DNA from: Robertmurraya massiliosenegalensis JC6
GTDB lineage: Bacteria; Bacillota; Bacilli; Bacillales; Cytobacillaceae
Direction of reading: 5' to 3'
Length of the DNA stretch: 64,000 nucleotides
NCBI RefSeq assembly: GCF_000311725.1
Contig: NZ_HE978513.1
Span: 65,589-129,588 of the forward strand
A program made the position numbers and the translations under genes. Under the pieces are notes generated by a model. That model was not told the DNA's origin. It searched no databases and was given only the letters and a program-made list of their open reading frames with translations. Shown in pieces: positions 36,990-46,795 of this stretch. How positions within the stretch are numbered: position 1 is the first letter of the stretch; the number at the start of each line of letters is the position of its first letter.

Positions 36990-37340
36990 TTATGCTACCC
37001 CCAATCTTTCCAAAGCAAATTGTTCTGTCGGCTCTAGACGTATTATTTTAAATAAGCCTGACATATCAAATAACCTTTGGACACTAGGGGAAATTGCACA
37101 TACGACCATTTCACCATGCTTTTGCTTAATTTGCTTATATCGACCAAGAATCACACCCAGACCTGAGCTATCCATAAAGGTTAAAGATTCTAAATTCAAG
37201 ACAATATGACGAATTTGATGTTCTTCAATTGCCTTTGTTGCTCGTTTACGCAATTCATCTGCAAAATGATGATCTAACTCACCACTAAGACGAATGCATA
37301 AAACATCTTGCTTGACTTCTAATTCAATGTCTAGACTCAC
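36990..37340 (-). CDS. spoIIAA: SpoIIAA, anti-anti-sigma-F factor
   Basis: A 116-residue STAS protein. The phosphorylated Ser lies in [16 protein letters not shown] (about residue 57). When unphosphorylated it frees SigF from SpoIIAB. A GTG at 37338-37340 is taken as start because AAGGAGG lies 9 bases before it and the protein then begins [10 protein letters not shown], like B. subtilis SpoIIAA; the longer open frame starts inside the leader. First gene of the spoIIA operon. Confidence 0.95.
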   Translation of the reverse strand: MSLDIELEVKQDVLCIRLSGELDHHFADELRKRATKAIEEHQIRHIVLNLESLTFMDSSGLGVILGRYKQIKQKHGEMVVCAISPSVQRLFDMSGLFKIIRLEPTEQFALERLGVA

Positions 37341-37373
37341 TACTCCAAACCTCCTTAGTCTTTCATAGTGAGT

Positions 37374-37403
37374 CAATTCGTTATGTGAACCTTGATTTCC
37401 TTC
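37374..37403 (-). promoter_or_regulatory. Sigma-H promoter of spoIIA
   Basis: Minus strand GAAGGAAAT, 12 bases, AACGAATTG fits the sigma-H consensus RnAGGAwww-N11/12-RnnGAATww at all but the last position. spoIIA is a classical sigma-H operon. Confidence 0.82.
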
Positions 37404-37509
37404 TTATGGACAAAACTAGTAACAATTCGCTAAAAAAAGTTGGAATATTAGACAATTCGACAAATGATGTTTTTTATAACACTCGTGTGTTCACACATTT
37501 GAAATTTCC

Positions 37510-38679
37510 TTAATCACCAGCCTTTGTAAACATTCCAAAGGAACGTTTGAATAATACCCACCAGCTAGCTTCTTTTACATCCTTACTTGCTACTAGAGGA
37601 CTTTGTACTAGCGTTTTACCATCTTTCATCAATTTCAAGTGACCAACTTCATCACCTTTTTTAAGAGGCGCTTTAATATCCTCATTAATCACAATTTCTT
37701 GTTTTACATCTTCAACTTTTTCTCCTTTTTTCGTTAAAATGGAGATCGGTTCACTCGTAACAGCATCCACTTTTTTCATGTCTCCTTTGCTCACCTTCGC
37801 TTTTTCAATGGAGACATTGCGTTCAAATAATGGATGCGTTTCATATTGACTAAAGGCATAATCGAGCATTTTTGTTACTTGGGCATTCCTTGCTTTTGAA
37901 GTTGGTGCACCAAATACAACCGCAATCACTCGCATCCCTTTTTTCTCTGCCGTTGCGGTTAAACAATATTTGGCTTCACTCGTAAATCCGGTTTTTAACC
38001 CATCAACTCCAGGATAGAATTTAACCAGTCGGTTGGTATTCACTAGCCAAAATTTCTTCTCCGAATTTTCTCTTAAGTAAGATTCATATGTACCTGTAAA
38101 CTTTGTAATTCCATCATATTTCAAAAGCTCTTTCGCAATAATGGCCATATCATGAGCCGTACTATAATGATTATCTGCTGGTAAGCCGGTTGTATTTTGA
38201 AATAATGTATTTTTAAGCCCCAGCTCTTTAACCTTTTTATTCATTTCTTCAACAAAAGCTTCTTCAGAACCAGCAATTCTCTCTGCTACCGCAACAGATG
38301 CATCATTCGCAGAACCAATTGCAATTGCTCTTAGCATTTCTTCGGTTGTCATTTCTTCACCTGGTTCAAGAAATACTTGTGATCCGCCCATGGAAGCGGC
38401 GTATTCACTGGTGCGGATTTTTTCGTCCATTTTCAGCTTTCCACTATCGATTGCCTCCATGATTAAGAGCATCGTCATGATTTTCGTCATGCTTGCAGGA
38501 GGTAGTTGTTCATTACTATTTTTATCATAAAGTACTGTGCCAGTATCTCTTTCAATTAAGATAGCTGATTTTGCCTCATCGGCTAAATTAACACCTGTTT
38601 GTTCTTCTGCTAAAACAGCAGGGGTAATCAAAGATGTAACTAGTATTGCTATTAGAAACATAGATACAAACCTTTTCAT
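37510..38679 (-). CDS. dacF: DacF, D-alanyl-D-alanine carboxypeptidase
   Basis: A 389-residue exported S11 enzyme, the same length as B. subtilis DacF: signal peptide (about residues 1-24), SMTKIM (SxxK, about 62-65), SAN (GSANDASV, about 119) and KTG (LKTGFTSE, about 223). It acts on forespore peptidoglycan cross-linking together with DacB. The ATG at 38677-38679 has GGAGGG upstream; the longer open frame is leader. It sits directly upstream of spoIIAA, as in B. subtilis. Confidence 0.95.
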   Translation of the reverse strand: MKRFVSMFLIAILVTSLITPAVLAEEQTGVNLADEAKSAILIERDTGTVLYDKNSNEQLPPASMTKIMTMLLIMEAIDSGKLKMDEKIRTSEYAASMGGSQVFLEPGEEMTTEEMLRAIAIGSANDASVAVAERIAGSEEAFVEEMNKKVKELGLKNTLFQNTTGLPADNHYSTAHDMAIIAKELLKYDGITKFTGTYESYLRENSEKKFWLVNTNRLVKFYPGVDGLKTGFTSEAKYCLTATAEKKGMRVIAVVFGAPTSKARNAQVTKMLDYAFSQYETHPLFERNVSIEKAKVSKGDMKKVDAVTSEPISILTKKGEKVEDVKQEIVINEDIKAPLKKGDEVGHLKLMKDGKTLVQSPLVASKDVKEASWWVLFKRSFGMFTKAGD

Positions 38680-38708
38680 GACATAAACCCTCCATTCTTT
38701 ATAAATCC

Positions 38709-38737
38709 ATTTTTCACCATTAAAACTAAAAATATAC
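38709..38737 (-). promoter_or_regulatory. Candidate sigma-F promoter of dacF
   Basis: Minus strand GTATA, 14 bases, GGTGAAAAAT resembles the sigma-F pattern GYWTA-N15-GGnRAnAnTw with one mismatch and a spacer one base short. dacF is sigma-F dependent in B. subtilis. Confidence 0.55.
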
Positions 38738-38768
38738 AAGAAAAAACGTTGCCCTTAGAAAAAGATCA

Positions 38769-38817
38769 AAAAGACCCTAAACAAGCTCACTTTCTTCGAG
38801 TTTGTTTAGGGTCTTTC
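38769..38817 (-). terminator. Terminator of drm-pupG-pdp
   Basis: Minus strand AAAGACCCTAAACAAACTC and GAGCTTGTTTAGGGTCTTT form an 18-19-bp stem (one mismatch), followed by T residues, 20 bases after the pdp stop. Confidence 0.94.
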
Positions 38818-38837
38818 TAATGACATTTAACGTTATG

Positions 38838-40142
38838 TTATTCGGTAATTACTTCATAAATTAATGTTGGTGCCTCTACTTTTGTTGCCGATACTTTGAT
38901 GTTTCGATAGAGCATTTCTTTGACTTCGTTTACGTTTTCAAAATTGCTGTAGATAGTGACAAGGGATTCGCCTTTAATCACCTTGTCTCCGATTTTTTTG
39001 TTGAGCATAAAGCCTACTGCTAAATCGATATCAGATTCTTTTGTAGCTCTTCCTGCTCCGAGAAGCATGGCTGCAGTTCCGATTTCATCGGCTACCATTT
39101 CTGTGACATAGCCATCGGCTTTTGCTTCCAATTCAAAGGTGAACTTTGCCTGCGGTAATTTTGATGGTTCATCTACAACAGAAGGGTCTCCTCCTTGTGA
39201 TTCTAAAAATGTTTTAAATGCTTTAAGAGCACTTCCATCTTCCATTACTTTTTGAAGCTTTTCTCTTGCTTCTTCTAAGCTGTTCGCTTTATTTGCTAAA
39301 AGAACCATTTGGCTTCCAAGAGCAAGACACAGCTCTGTTAAATCTTCAGGTCCCTCACCTTTTAACGTATCAATGGCTTCCTTCACCTCTAACGCATTGC
39401 CAATCGCAAAACCAAGTGGTTGATTCATATCTGAAATAACAGCCATCGTCTTTCTGCCTACATTATTCCCAATTCGAACCATCGCTTTTGCTAGCTCACG
39501 GGAATCTTCAATCGTTTTCATGAAAGCCCCAGCACCTGTTTTTACATCTAAGACGATGCTATCTGCTCCAGCAGCGATTTTTTTACTCATAATTGAACTT
39601 GCAATAAGCGGAATGCTATCCACTGTCGCCGTCACATCTCGCAATGCATACAGTTTTTTATCTGCTGGTGTTAGATTGCCACTTTGACCGATGACAGCAA
39701 GCTTATTCTTATTCACTAAGCGAATAAATTCTTCTTTTGTGATTTCAACATGGAATCCCGAAATGGATTCTAATTTATCAATCGTTCCTCCAGTATGACC
39801 GAGACCACGTCCGGACATTTTCGCCACAGGAACTCCAACTGAGGCGACAAGGGGACCTAATACGAGAGTAGTCGTATCACCAACTCCTCCAGTTGAATGT
39901 TTATCGACCTTAACGCCTTCTATCCCAGAAAGATCAATTTGTTCACCAGATTGCACCATAGCCATTGTCAGATCTGCTCGTTCTTTTTCCGTCATGCCTT
40001 GAAAATAAATCGCCATTGTCCATGCGCTAACTTGATAATCTGGAATTTCACCATCCGTATAGCCTTTAATAATAAACTGAATTTCTTCTGTGGTTAGTTC
40101 TTCTCCGTCTCTCTTTTTCTCAATTAAATCGACCATTCTCAT
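38838..40142 (-). CDS. pdp: Pyrimidine-nucleoside phosphorylase
   Basis: A 434-residue enzyme that splits uridine, deoxyuridine and thymidine with phosphate. The family signature [18 protein letters not shown] (about residues 110-127) and the phosphate/Lys segment [11 protein letters not shown] (about 79-89) are intact; the C-terminal domain has the usual fold. Closely alike B. subtilis Pdp through most of its length. Last gene of a drm-pupG-pdp nucleoside-salvage operon (30 bases after pupG). Confidence 0.97.
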   Translation of the reverse strand: MRMVDLIEKKRDGEELTTEEIQFIIKGYTDGEIPDYQVSAWTMAIYFQGMTEKERADLTMAMVQSGEQIDLSGIEGVKVDKHSTGGVGDTTTLVLGPLVASVGVPVAKMSGRGLGHTGGTIDKLESISGFHVEITKEEFIRLVNKNKLAVIGQSGNLTPADKKLYALRDVTATVDSIPLIASSIMSKKIAAGADSIVLDVKTGAGAFMKTIEDSRELAKAMVRIGNNVGRKTMAVISDMNQPLGFAIGNALEVKEAIDTLKGEGPEDLTELCLALGSQMVLLANKANSLEEAREKLQKVMEDGSALKAFKTFLESQGGDPSVVDEPSKLPQAKFTFELEAKADGYVTEMVADEIGTAAMLLGAGRATKESDIDLAVGFMLNKKIGDKVIKGESLVTIYSNFENVNEVKEMLYRNIKVSATKVEAPTLIYEVITE

Positions 40143-40172
40143 AGACTATTCACCACTTTTTTCAGAAATAGA

Positions 40173-40991
40173 TTACTTCAATTCCTTGATCATCGCTTTA
40201 ACGAAGCGAAGGAAGTTTTCTTTCACCCTTTCCGTTGTTTCAATCACTTCTTCATGATTCAACGGTTGATCCAAAATGCCTGATGCCATATTAGAAATAC
40301 AAGATATCCCTAGTACATTAAGACCGCTGTGACGGGCTATAATTACCTCTGGTACTGTCGACATTCCAACAGCATCTCCGCCCATTACTCGCAGCATTCT
40401 TACTTCAGCAGGCGTTTCATATGTAGGACCTGTGTTACCAACGTAAACACCTTCTTGAAGTTTGATCTTTAACTCAGAAGCAACTGATTTTGCTTTTTCA
40501 ATAAATTCTTTTGAATACGCTTCTGACATATCAGGAAATCTTACGCCTAATCTCGAATCATTTTTTCCGATTAACGGATTAGAGCCCATATTATTTATGT
40601 GATCAGTAATTAGCATGAGATCCCCCGCAGAAAATGATTCATTAACCCCGCCAGCAGCATTTGTCACAATTAGAGATTTGACGCCTAACTCTTTCATGAC
40701 ACGAACTGGAAATGTCACCTGCTCAAAGCTGTAGCCCTCATAAAAATGAAAGCGGCCTTGCATGGCGACAACGGGTACTCCATTTAATTGACCAAAAACG
40801 AGCTGGCCCGCATGTCCTTCTACTGTTGACACAGGGAAATCCGGAATTTCCTCGTATGGAGTTCGGACAGGGTTTTCAATTTCATCTGCAAGAACTCCTA
40901 AGCCAGAACCAAGAATAAGTCCTACCACAGGTTTTACGTCAATCTTTTCTTGTAAATACGAAGCTGCAGCTACAATTTTTTCAAATTCCAT
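40173..40991 (-). CDS. pupG: Purine nucleoside phosphorylase (guanosine/inosine type)
   Basis: A 272-residue trimeric-type (PNP class I) enzyme that cleaves guanosine and inosine to base and (deoxy)ribose 1-phosphate. Motifs: GSGLG (about residue 28), the EGHAGQLVFG segment (about 58), GRFHFYEGY (about 80) and TNAAGGV (about 110), and the base-binding NTGPTYETPAEVRM (about 187-200) with Glu and later Asn. Middle gene of the salvage operon; 15 bases follow the drm stop. Confidence 0.96.
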   Translation of the reverse strand: MEFEKIVAAASYLQEKIDVKPVVGLILGSGLGVLADEIENPVRTPYEEIPDFPVSTVEGHAGQLVFGQLNGVPVVAMQGRFHFYEGYSFEQVTFPVRVMKELGVKSLIVTNAAGGVNESFSAGDLMLITDHINNMGSNPLIGKNDSRLGVRFPDMSEAYSKEFIEKAKSVASELKIKLQEGVYVGNTGPTYETPAEVRMLRVMGGDAVGMSTVPEVIIARHSGLNVLGISCISNMASGILDQPLNHEEVIETTERVKENFLRFVKAMIKELK

Positions 40992-41006
40992 TCAAATTCT
41001 CCTCCA

Positions 41007-42185
41007 TTACTTTAAATCACTAAGAAAGCTCTGTCCGTATTTTGGAAGCTTAACATTAAAATTGTCCGCAACGGTTGCCCCAATATCGGCAAAAGTTTCT
41101 CTTAGCGGCAATGATTTTCCTTCTAAATTCTTCGCATAAACGAGGAGTGGGACGTATTCACGTGTATGGTCTGTCCCGTGATGTATAGGGTCATTCCCAT
41201 GATCAGCTGTGATGATGAGCAAATCATCTTCCTCCATTTTTGCAAAAACCTCTGGAAGTCTTGCATCATATTCTTCTAGTGCCTTTCCATATCCTTCTGG
41301 ATCTCTGCGATGGCCGAAAAGAGCATCAAAGTCCACTAAATTTAAGAAGCTTATACCGGTAAAATCCATCTCAAATGTTTGCACAAGCTTATCCATGCCA
41401 TCCATATTGGACACTGTTCGTAACGATTCAGTTACCCCTTCTCCATCATAAATATCGGAGATTTTCCCAATCGCAATCACATCAAGATTAGCATCTTTCA
41501 ATTCATTCATAACCGTACGTTCAAATGGTTTCAGGGCATAATCATGTCGATTTGCTGTTCTTTTAAATGATCCCGGTTCCCCTACAAACGGCCTAGCAAT
41601 GACACGTCCAACCATATATTTCTCATCTAACGTTAGCTCACGAGCAATTTTACAAATTTCATACTGTTCTTCGATTGGCACAATCTCTTCATGTGCCGCA
41701 ATTTGAAGCACAGAATCTGCTGATGTATAGACAATTAAGTTTCCTGTTTTCAAATGTTCTTCGCCTAGCTCGACGAGAATTTCTGTACCACTTGCCGGTT
41801 TGTTACCGATGATCTTTCGGCCTGTTCTTGATTCTAGCTTAGAAATTAATTCCTCAGGAAATCCTTCTGGGAATACTCGAAACGGGGTATCAATATGTAA
41901 ACCCATGATTTCCCAATGGCCTGTCATTGTATCTTTTCCACTTGACGCCTCTTGCATTTTTGTATAAAAAGCAAGTGGCTTCTCAGCCTTTTCTATTCCT
42001 TTAATTTCACGAATATTGCTCAAACCTAATTTTCCCATGTTTGGCATGTTTAGGCCGCTCATTTTTTCTGCAATATGACCTAATGTATCTGCCCCTAAAT
42101 CACCAAATTGTTCAGCGTCTGGAGCCTCACCGATTCCTACAGAATCCATCACAACTAAGAAAATTCGTTTATACTGATAAGTCAT
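41007..42185 (-). CDS. drm: Phosphopentomutase
   Basis: A 392-residue Mn-dependent alkaline-phosphatase-superfamily enzyme that moves phosphate between C1 and C5 of (deoxy)ribose. Metal ligands lie in [12 protein letters not shown] (about residues 10-21), SGKDTMTGH (phospho-acceptor Thr, about 82-90), and [19 protein letters not shown] (about 325-343). It passes the product of PupG and Pdp toward central metabolism. First gene of drm-pupG-pdp. GGAGGAG precedes the ATG. Confidence 0.97.
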   Translation of the reverse strand: MTYQYKRIFLVVMDSVGIGEAPDAEQFGDLGADTLGHIAEKMSGLNMPNMGKLGLSNIREIKGIEKAEKPLAFYTKMQEASSGKDTMTGHWEIMGLHIDTPFRVFPEGFPEELISKLESRTGRKIIGNKPASGTEILVELGEEHLKTGNLIVYTSADSVLQIAAHEEIVPIEEQYEICKIARELTLDEKYMVGRVIARPFVGEPGSFKRTANRHDYALKPFERTVMNELKDANLDVIAIGKISDIYDGEGVTESLRTVSNMDGMDKLVQTFEMDFTGISFLNLVDFDALFGHRRDPEGYGKALEEYDARLPEVFAKMEEDDLLIITADHGNDPIHHGTDHTREYVPLLVYAKNLEGKSLPLRETFADIGATVADNFNVKLPKYGQSFLSDLK

Positions 42186-42349
42186 TCAATCTCCTCCTTG
42201 GGCACTCTTTCATCCCTAGACATAAACCTAAATTTTTTATGGACATCTATGATGCTTACATTTCCCTGTATGAACATAGAATACAATCAACTTTAATTTG
42301 TCAGAAGTCTGACATCTATAGTTTACTAAAAAGTACCAAGAAAAAACAA

Positions 42350-42383
42350 GAAAAAGCTACCTATAAATTCATAAGTAGCTTTC
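42350..42383 (-). terminator. Terminator of the ripX transcript
   Basis: Minus strand AAAGCTAC-TAT and ATA-GTAGCTTT arms (one mispair), then five T, 23 bases after the ripX stop and before drm. Confidence 0.88.
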
Positions 42384-42405
42384 GCCCAATAACGCTCTTA
42401 TTCTA

Positions 42406-43299
42406 TTAAGCTCGTGGATGGAATTTACTATATACATCTTTCAAGCGCGTCTTTGTTACATGGGTATAAATTTGTGTTGTTGAAATATCAGCATGTCCGA
42501 GCATTTCTTGAACAGCTCTCAAATCTGCCCCATTTTCCAATAAATGAGTGGCAAAAGAATGACGTAACGTATGGGGTGTTAATTCTTTTTGAATCCCCGC
42601 CTCATTTGTGAGTCGCTTCAAAATTTTCCAAAAGCCTTGTCTTGTTAATCTTCTCCCGTGATGATTTAAAAACAAGGCATCATCTTTATGTTTCTTAGAA
42701 ACAAATTGTGGGCGGCCCTCATCTAAATATTGCTGAATGGCATTTGTAGCCGTTTTTCCTAGAGGAATGATTCTTTCCTTATTCCCCTTTCCAATGCAAC
42801 GAACAAACCCCATCGTTAAATGAGCATCATCCATATTTAAGTTGATTAATTCACTCACCCGAATCCCTGTGGCATATAAGAGCTCAAGCATCGCTTTATC
42901 CCTTTTTCCATAATGGTCGTCGGCTTTAGGTGATTCTAGTAATCGCTCGACCTCATTCATGCTGAGAACTTTAGGAAGACTCCTCTCAAGCCTTGGTGTA
43001 TCGATATGAACCGATGGGTCATGGTCAACGACACGTTCTCGTAACATAAATTGATGAAAAGCACGAATTGAAGCCGTATGGCGTGCCAGTGTTTTTGATG
43101 ATTTCCCCTGCTCTTTCAGATGTCCTAAAAATTGAACTATCTGCGTTCTCTGAACGTCTTGAAAGTTTGAAATCTCTTCATTTGTTTGCAGAAATTTAAT
43201 ATAGCTTTTCAAATCTCGTTCATATGAGATAAGTGTATTTTGGGCTAGTCCCTTTTCGACCAATAAAAAGTGCATAAAGTCCTTTAGTTGAAGCTCCAT
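42406..43299 (-). CDS. ripX: RipX/XerD tyrosine recombinase
   Basis: A 297-residue XerD-type recombinase. The catalytic set is complete: Arg in [10 protein letters not shown] (about residue 147), Lys in [18 protein letters not shown] (HxxR, about 243-246), His in LGHADIST (about 269) and Tyr in QIYTHV (about 278). With XerC (CodV) it resolves chromosome dimers at dif. It follows yqzK by 5 bases. The N-terminal SAM-like DNA-binding domain (about 1-85) is present. Confidence 0.97.
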   Translation of the reverse strand: MELQLKDFMHFLLVEKGLAQNTLISYERDLKSYIKFLQTNEEISNFQDVQRTQIVQFLGHLKEQGKSSKTLARHTASIRAFHQFMLRERVVDHDPSVHIDTPRLERSLPKVLSMNEVERLLESPKADDHYGKRDKAMLELLYATGIRVSELINLNMDDAHLTMGFVRCIGKGNKERIIPLGKTATNAIQQYLDEGRPQFVSKKHKDDALFLNHHGRRLTRQGFWKILKRLTNEAGIQKELTPHTLRHSFATHLLENGADLRAVQEMLGHADISTTQIYTHVTKTRLKDVYSKFHPRA

Positions 43300-43304
43300 T
43301 CACA

Positions 43305-43532
43305 TTACTCCCCATCTAAATAAAACAAAATTAACCGATTGAACCACGATGGCTCTTGTTCATTGACATTCGCCGATACTTTTATCGCCGTACCATTCGG
43401 CTCATCATAGCGGTGATAATCCTGATATTCTTCGTTTACCCACATAATACCATAGTAAAAAAGAATTGTGCATGCCGTGAAAAGTAAAAATACTTTAAAT
43501 GTATTTAATATTAGTTTGATCCATGATTTCAT
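43305..43532 (-). CDS. yqzK: YqzK family small membrane protein
   Basis: A 75-residue protein with one transmembrane helix (about residues 11-28) and a short polar tail that ends WFNRLILFYLDGE. It matches YqzK (DUF4227), found between fur and ripX in Bacillus; the function is unknown. The ATG at 43530-43532 has GGAGG 9 bases before it. Probably co-transcribed with ripX. Confidence 0.85.
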   Translation of the reverse strand: MKSWIKLILNTFKVFLLFTACTILFYYGIMWVNEEYQDYHRYDEPNGTAIKVSANVNEQEPSWFNRLILFYLDGE

Positions 43533-43702
43533 TTTTCGTTTCCTCCATAACATATCATATATGTATGGTTGTTTATTCTAGAAACTCTCTTTCATTTTTT
43601 GCGAATTTCTAGAGAAAACCATCCTCATAGTAAAGATATGCCAAGTAGGACAAGAAATATACCTGTTATACATACTTGTTTGTTCCAACAATCCCTCAAA
43701 TG

Positions 43703-43739
43703 TAAAAAAAGCCTTTTTCTTAAGTTGAAAAAGGCTTTC
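43703..43739 (-). terminator. Terminator of fur
   Basis: Minus strand AAAGCCTTTTTC and GAAAAAGGCTTT arms with a 7-base loop, then seven T. Confidence 0.93.
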
Positions 43740-43742
43740 GTT

Positions 43743-44189
43743 CTATTCTTCATTATCTTGACAACGATAGCAAATGCCATGGAAGGTTAGACGATGATCT
43801 TTGATCTTAAAGTTCCATCTTTGTTCCACAACCGCTTCGACATCTTCTAATAAATCTTCTTGAATTTCATCCACTGCCCCACATTCGATACAGACTAGAT
43901 GATGATGGAAATGCGCTGCTCCTTCTTGTCTTAAATCATAGCGGGAAACGCCATCCCCAAAATTTATTTTATCTACTATTTTCAATTCAGTTAATAACTC
44001 TAGTGTTCTATAAACAGTTGCTAGACCAATTTCAGGTGACTTTTCTTTAACAAGGAGGTAAACATCTTCAGCGCTTAAATGATCCTCTTCGTGTTCTAGC
44101 AAAACTCTTACTGTAGCCTCACGCTGAGGTGTTAGCTTATAGCTAGATGAATGTAAATGTTTCTTAATTCTCTCAATTCTTGTTTCCAT
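43743..44189 (-). CDS. fur: Ferric uptake regulator Fur
   Basis: A 148-residue Fur protein. The winged helix (about residues 10-80: LTPQREATVRVLL, IGLATVYRTLELL) is followed by the metal-binding domain with AAHFHHHLVCIECG (His ligands and first CxxC) and the C-terminal CYRCQ (second CxxC). It represses iron-uptake genes when iron is ample. The ATG at 44187-44189 has GAGGAGG upstream. It lies between yqzK and spoIIM, as in B. subtilis. Confidence 0.97.
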   Translation of the reverse strand: METRIERIKKHLHSSSYKLTPQREATVRVLLEHEEDHLSAEDVYLLVKEKSPEIGLATVYRTLELLTELKIVDKINFGDGVSRYDLRQEGAAHFHHHLVCIECGAVDEIQEDLLEDVEAVVEQRWNFKIKDHRLTFHGICYRCQDNEE

Positions 44190-44222
44190 TACGTTTGTCC
44201 TCCTCGCCACTGTCACGATTTT

Positions 44223-44250
44223 ATTATAACAGAGAGCCGAGTAATTTCAA
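44223..44250 (-). promoter_or_regulatory. Sigma-A promoter of fur
   Basis: Minus strand TTGAAA, 16 bases, TATAAT; a strong match 34 bases before the fur start codon. Confidence 0.75.
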
Positions 44251-44291
44251 AATAAAATCATTACAATTAAGTAAAGAAAATGATTTTTATA

Positions 44292-44306
44292 TAATAATAA
44301 TTATCA
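44292..44306. promoter_or_regulatory. Fur/PerR-type box upstream of fur
   Basis: TAATAATAATTATCA matches the 7-1-7 box TGATAATNATTATCA at 13 of 14 defined positions. It lies about 40 bases upstream of the fur -35. fur is PerR-regulated in B. subtilis; the sequence does not separate Fur from PerR sites. Confidence 0.6.
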
Positions 44307-44326
44307 TCTGAACATTTCTAAGCCTT

Positions 44327-44968
44327 TTATTGAACTGCATTTATTACAAACTTCATTAAGGCTGGGGATATATAGGCCTCCACACTTGCAGCCATCATTA
44401 AGATCACAAGAGCCCCTAAATAGGCAAGGACATAGCGACCCAGTAACGGTAAGACCGGTTGTCCCATCTTCTTCATAAATTGCTTTCTAATCATTTTGAT
44501 CGAAAATGCAACCGATAAAGTAGCTCCAAAAATAAAGATAGGAATGATGATTAGATTCTGTGGCAATATCGACACAAAGGAAAGGAGAAACCCATTCCAT
44601 TTCATCTGATTAACTAAAAAACCTACGGTAAATCCGACAACCATTCCTTTAATAAACAATAATACAAGAATGACTGGTAGTCCAATAACGGACACTCCCA
44701 ATATCCACATCAAACCAACAAATTTACTATTATGGAAAAAACTCTGTAACAGCAAATCATAGGGCTCTGCCACTTTTCCATCAGATACTTGGCCGAAAAA
44801 CTGCGATAAATAATAAAATAAATCTTCTTTTTGCGTTAGACTTAAACTATTTACCACTATGGCCCCAAAAATCACTCCCATAAGAAAGAGGACGACCACA
44901 AACAAATATATGGACGAATGTTCGCGAAAATGATTAGAGATGATATCCTGGTACTTCTTTTTCTTCAT
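44327..44968 (-). CDS. spoIIM: Stage II sporulation protein M
   Basis: A 213-residue membrane protein with five or so helices and the SpoIIM domain (about residues 60-205, with GVSVIGLPVILVLLFIKGMV). With SpoIID and SpoIIP it drives engulfment of the forespore. The short basic N-terminus (MKKKKYQDIISNHFREH) is cytoplasmic. CTAGGAGG precedes the ATG, and a clear sigma-E promoter lies upstream. Monocistronic. Confidence 0.96.
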   Translation of the reverse strand: MKKKKYQDIISNHFREHSSIYLFVVVLFLMGVIFGAIVVNSLSLTQKEDLFYYLSQFFGQVSDGKVAEPYDLLLQSFFHNSKFVGLMWILGVSVIGLPVILVLLFIKGMVVGFTVGFLVNQMKWNGFLLSFVSILPQNLIIIPIFIFGATLSVAFSIKMIRKQFMKKMGQPVLPLLGRYVLAYLGALVILMMAASVEAYISPALMKFVINAVQ

Positions 44969-45006
44969 GCCATGGCCTCCTAGAGTTCTAAATAGACTTA
45001 CAGTAA

Positions 45007-45035
45007 TATGTATGCCTGTCCTAGCCTCTATATGA
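45007..45035 (-). promoter_or_regulatory. Sigma-E promoter of spoIIM
   Basis: Minus strand TCATATA, 14 bases, CATACATA: good match to the sigma-E consensus, 38 bases before the start codon. Confidence 0.75.
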
Positions 45036-45080
45036 CATGAGAATCTATTAATAATAAGAAATCTACTCTATCAACTAGTT

Positions 45081-46247
45081 CTAGTTTGCAGAAACTTTTC
45101 CGTATTTCCCCCCGCCACCAGCATCAAGGGATAACATTCCTTTTCTGGCTTGAATAATGAACTTTGCGATTTTTTCAGGCACTACCTCATATAGTGCAAA
45201 TTCAGGCACGCTGTGCAAAATCGCCATTTCTGTTCCAAAATGAGCTAGTAGTTTCTCAAACCATTTAGGGCCAAGCCCAGGAATAAATTGCAGTGGGACT
45301 TGGTGAATGTACGGTGGACGATTGACCGGATGCTCATCTGTTGTTTTTAACTCCTGAATTCTCTCTGCTACCCCTTTAATCGCTTTTCCGTGGCCACATT
45401 GTTGACATTCTTTCTGATCTTCATCTGCTTTCGAAAAACATTTCGCACATACTGTTTGATGGTATTTTCCTAAAAGAGGATCCAGTCCGTAATTTTCTAC
45501 TATTTTTTGACCACCCTTCCCTTTTAGCGCTTCTTCTAAATGAGTAAAGGTTGCGTTTTTCATGCGAATTTTTTGATATTCTCTGGCGATTTTCCCTAAA
45601 GAATGAGCATCAGAATTCGTTAAAAACGGATAATTATGAAGTTCCTTTATTTTGTATGCCATCTCGGTATCGGCACTTAATCCCAGTTCAATGCCATCAA
45701 TTAAAGAAGGCTCAAATACCTCTTTTAACGATTCCTTTACGCCTTTTCCATACAAGCTTTTAAATGGAGTGAAGACATGCGCTGGGATGAACAAACCATT
45801 CAATTCCTTTACTTTTTCTTGTAGCACTCGTCCTGTGACATAGACACGTTGTGAACTTAAATGGATATTTTTCAAATGGCCCTCAAGCCACTCTGAAAAA
45901 GTTTTCATCGTTTTAAGGTTGGGGAAATAACAAAGAACATGGATCGGCCCATTTGTTCCTTCATCATATATTTCGAGTTCAGAACCTGGGATGATCGTGA
46001 GTCCTTCATAAAAAAGACCACCTTCTTCTAACTCGCACAATTTCCCTTCCTGTAAAAGCCTTTCCATTTCCATGAGTACTTCAGGGGAATGGCAATCAAT
46101 AATGCCAATCATATTCAATCCTTTTAAATCTCTCGCATGGGCGATAATATGGGAAAACGTTAACGTTTTCGCACCGGTAATTTTGACTGCTCTTCCCGTC
46201 TCCGTTCTCCCGATATGGATATGTAAATCGACAAAATAATCGTTCAC
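45081..46247 (-). CDS. Endonuclease Q (EndoQ) family protein
   Basis: A 388-residue protein with a PHP metal-hydrolase domain (about residues 1-230), beginning DLHIHIGRTETG and including IIDCHSP, PGSELEIYDEGT, FIPAHVFTPF and NSDAHSLG metal motifs. A four-Cys zinc finger follows (CAKC ... CQQC, about 268-287) and a helix-hairpin-helix tail (FIPGLGPKWFEKLLAHFG, about 320-337). This is the layout of archaeal EndoQ, which nicks DNA 5' of deoxyuridine, hypoxanthine and abasic sites, and of some Bacillus homologues. It overlaps nudF by 4 bases. B. subtilis lacks it, to my knowledge. Confidence 0.88.
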   Translation of the reverse strand: MNDYFVDLHIHIGRTETGRAVKITGAKTLTFSHIIAHARDLKGLNMIGIIDCHSPEVLMEMERLLQEGKLCELEEGGLFYEGLTIIPGSELEIYDEGTNGPIHVLCYFPNLKTMKTFSEWLEGHLKNIHLSSQRVYVTGRVLQEKVKELNGLFIPAHVFTPFKSLYGKGVKESLKEVFEPSLIDGIELGLSADTEMAYKIKELHNYPFLTNSDAHSLGKIAREYQKIRMKNATFTHLEEALKGKGGQKIVENYGLDPLLGKYHQTVCAKCFSKADEDQKECQQCGHGKAIKGVAERIQELKTTDEHPVNRPPYIHQVPLQFIPGLGPKWFEKLLAHFGTEMAILHSVPEFALYEVVPEKIAKFIIQARKGMLSLDAGGGGKYGKVSAN

Positions 46248-46795
46248 TTTTTCAACGCCTCTTGAAGTTGTAAGTATTGGATTGCGTATGCCGTTTTGGC
46301 ATCATAAATCCTTTGTTCCTTCACTAATTCGATAGCCTCTTCCAACGTCACTTCTAGTACATTAACAAACTCATCCTCATCGAGACTTGCTGCATTTTCT
46401 TTTTTCGTTAATCCTTTTGCTACATATAAATGGACAATTTCATCAGCAAAACCGGGAGACGTATAAAAAGAAATGAGCCACTCAAGAGATTGACACTCAT
46501 AACCCGTTTCCTCCTCAAGTTCTCTTTCTGCCGTATAAGCAGGTTCCTCCCCTTTTTCTAGCTTTCCAGCAGGGACTTCCACCAACACTTTGTCCATTGG
46601 CTTACGATATTGCTCCACCATGACGATTTTTCCATCGTCTGTGATGGGTAGAATCGCTACAGCACCTGGATGCTTCACAATTTCGCGCGTTGACGTTTTT
46701 CCGTTTGGTAACTGTACTTCATCCACTTGGACACGTATGATTCTTCCTGAAAAAATTGGTTCAGTCTTTATCGTTTTTTCCTCTAGACTTTTCAT
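46244..46795 (-). CDS. nudF: ADP-ribose pyrophosphatase NudF
   Basis: A 183-residue Nudix hydrolase. The Nudix box is exact: GKLEKGEEPAYTAERELEEE plus TG (about residues 79-100). It cuts ADP-ribose to AMP and ribose 5-phosphate. It is followed in an overlapping pair by the EndoQ gene, so both may belong to nucleotide/DNA-damage housekeeping. Divergent from mciZ, as in B. subtilis (yqkG). Confidence 0.93.
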   Translation of the reverse strand: MKSLEEKTIKTEPIFSGRIIRVQVDEVQLPNGKTSTREIVKHPGAVAILPITDDGKIVMVEQYRKPMDKVLVEVPAGKLEKGEEPAYTAERELEEETGYECQSLEWLISFYTSPGFADEIVHLYVAKGLTKKENAASLDEDEFVNVLEVTLEEAIELVKEQRIYDAKTAYAIQYLQLQEALKK

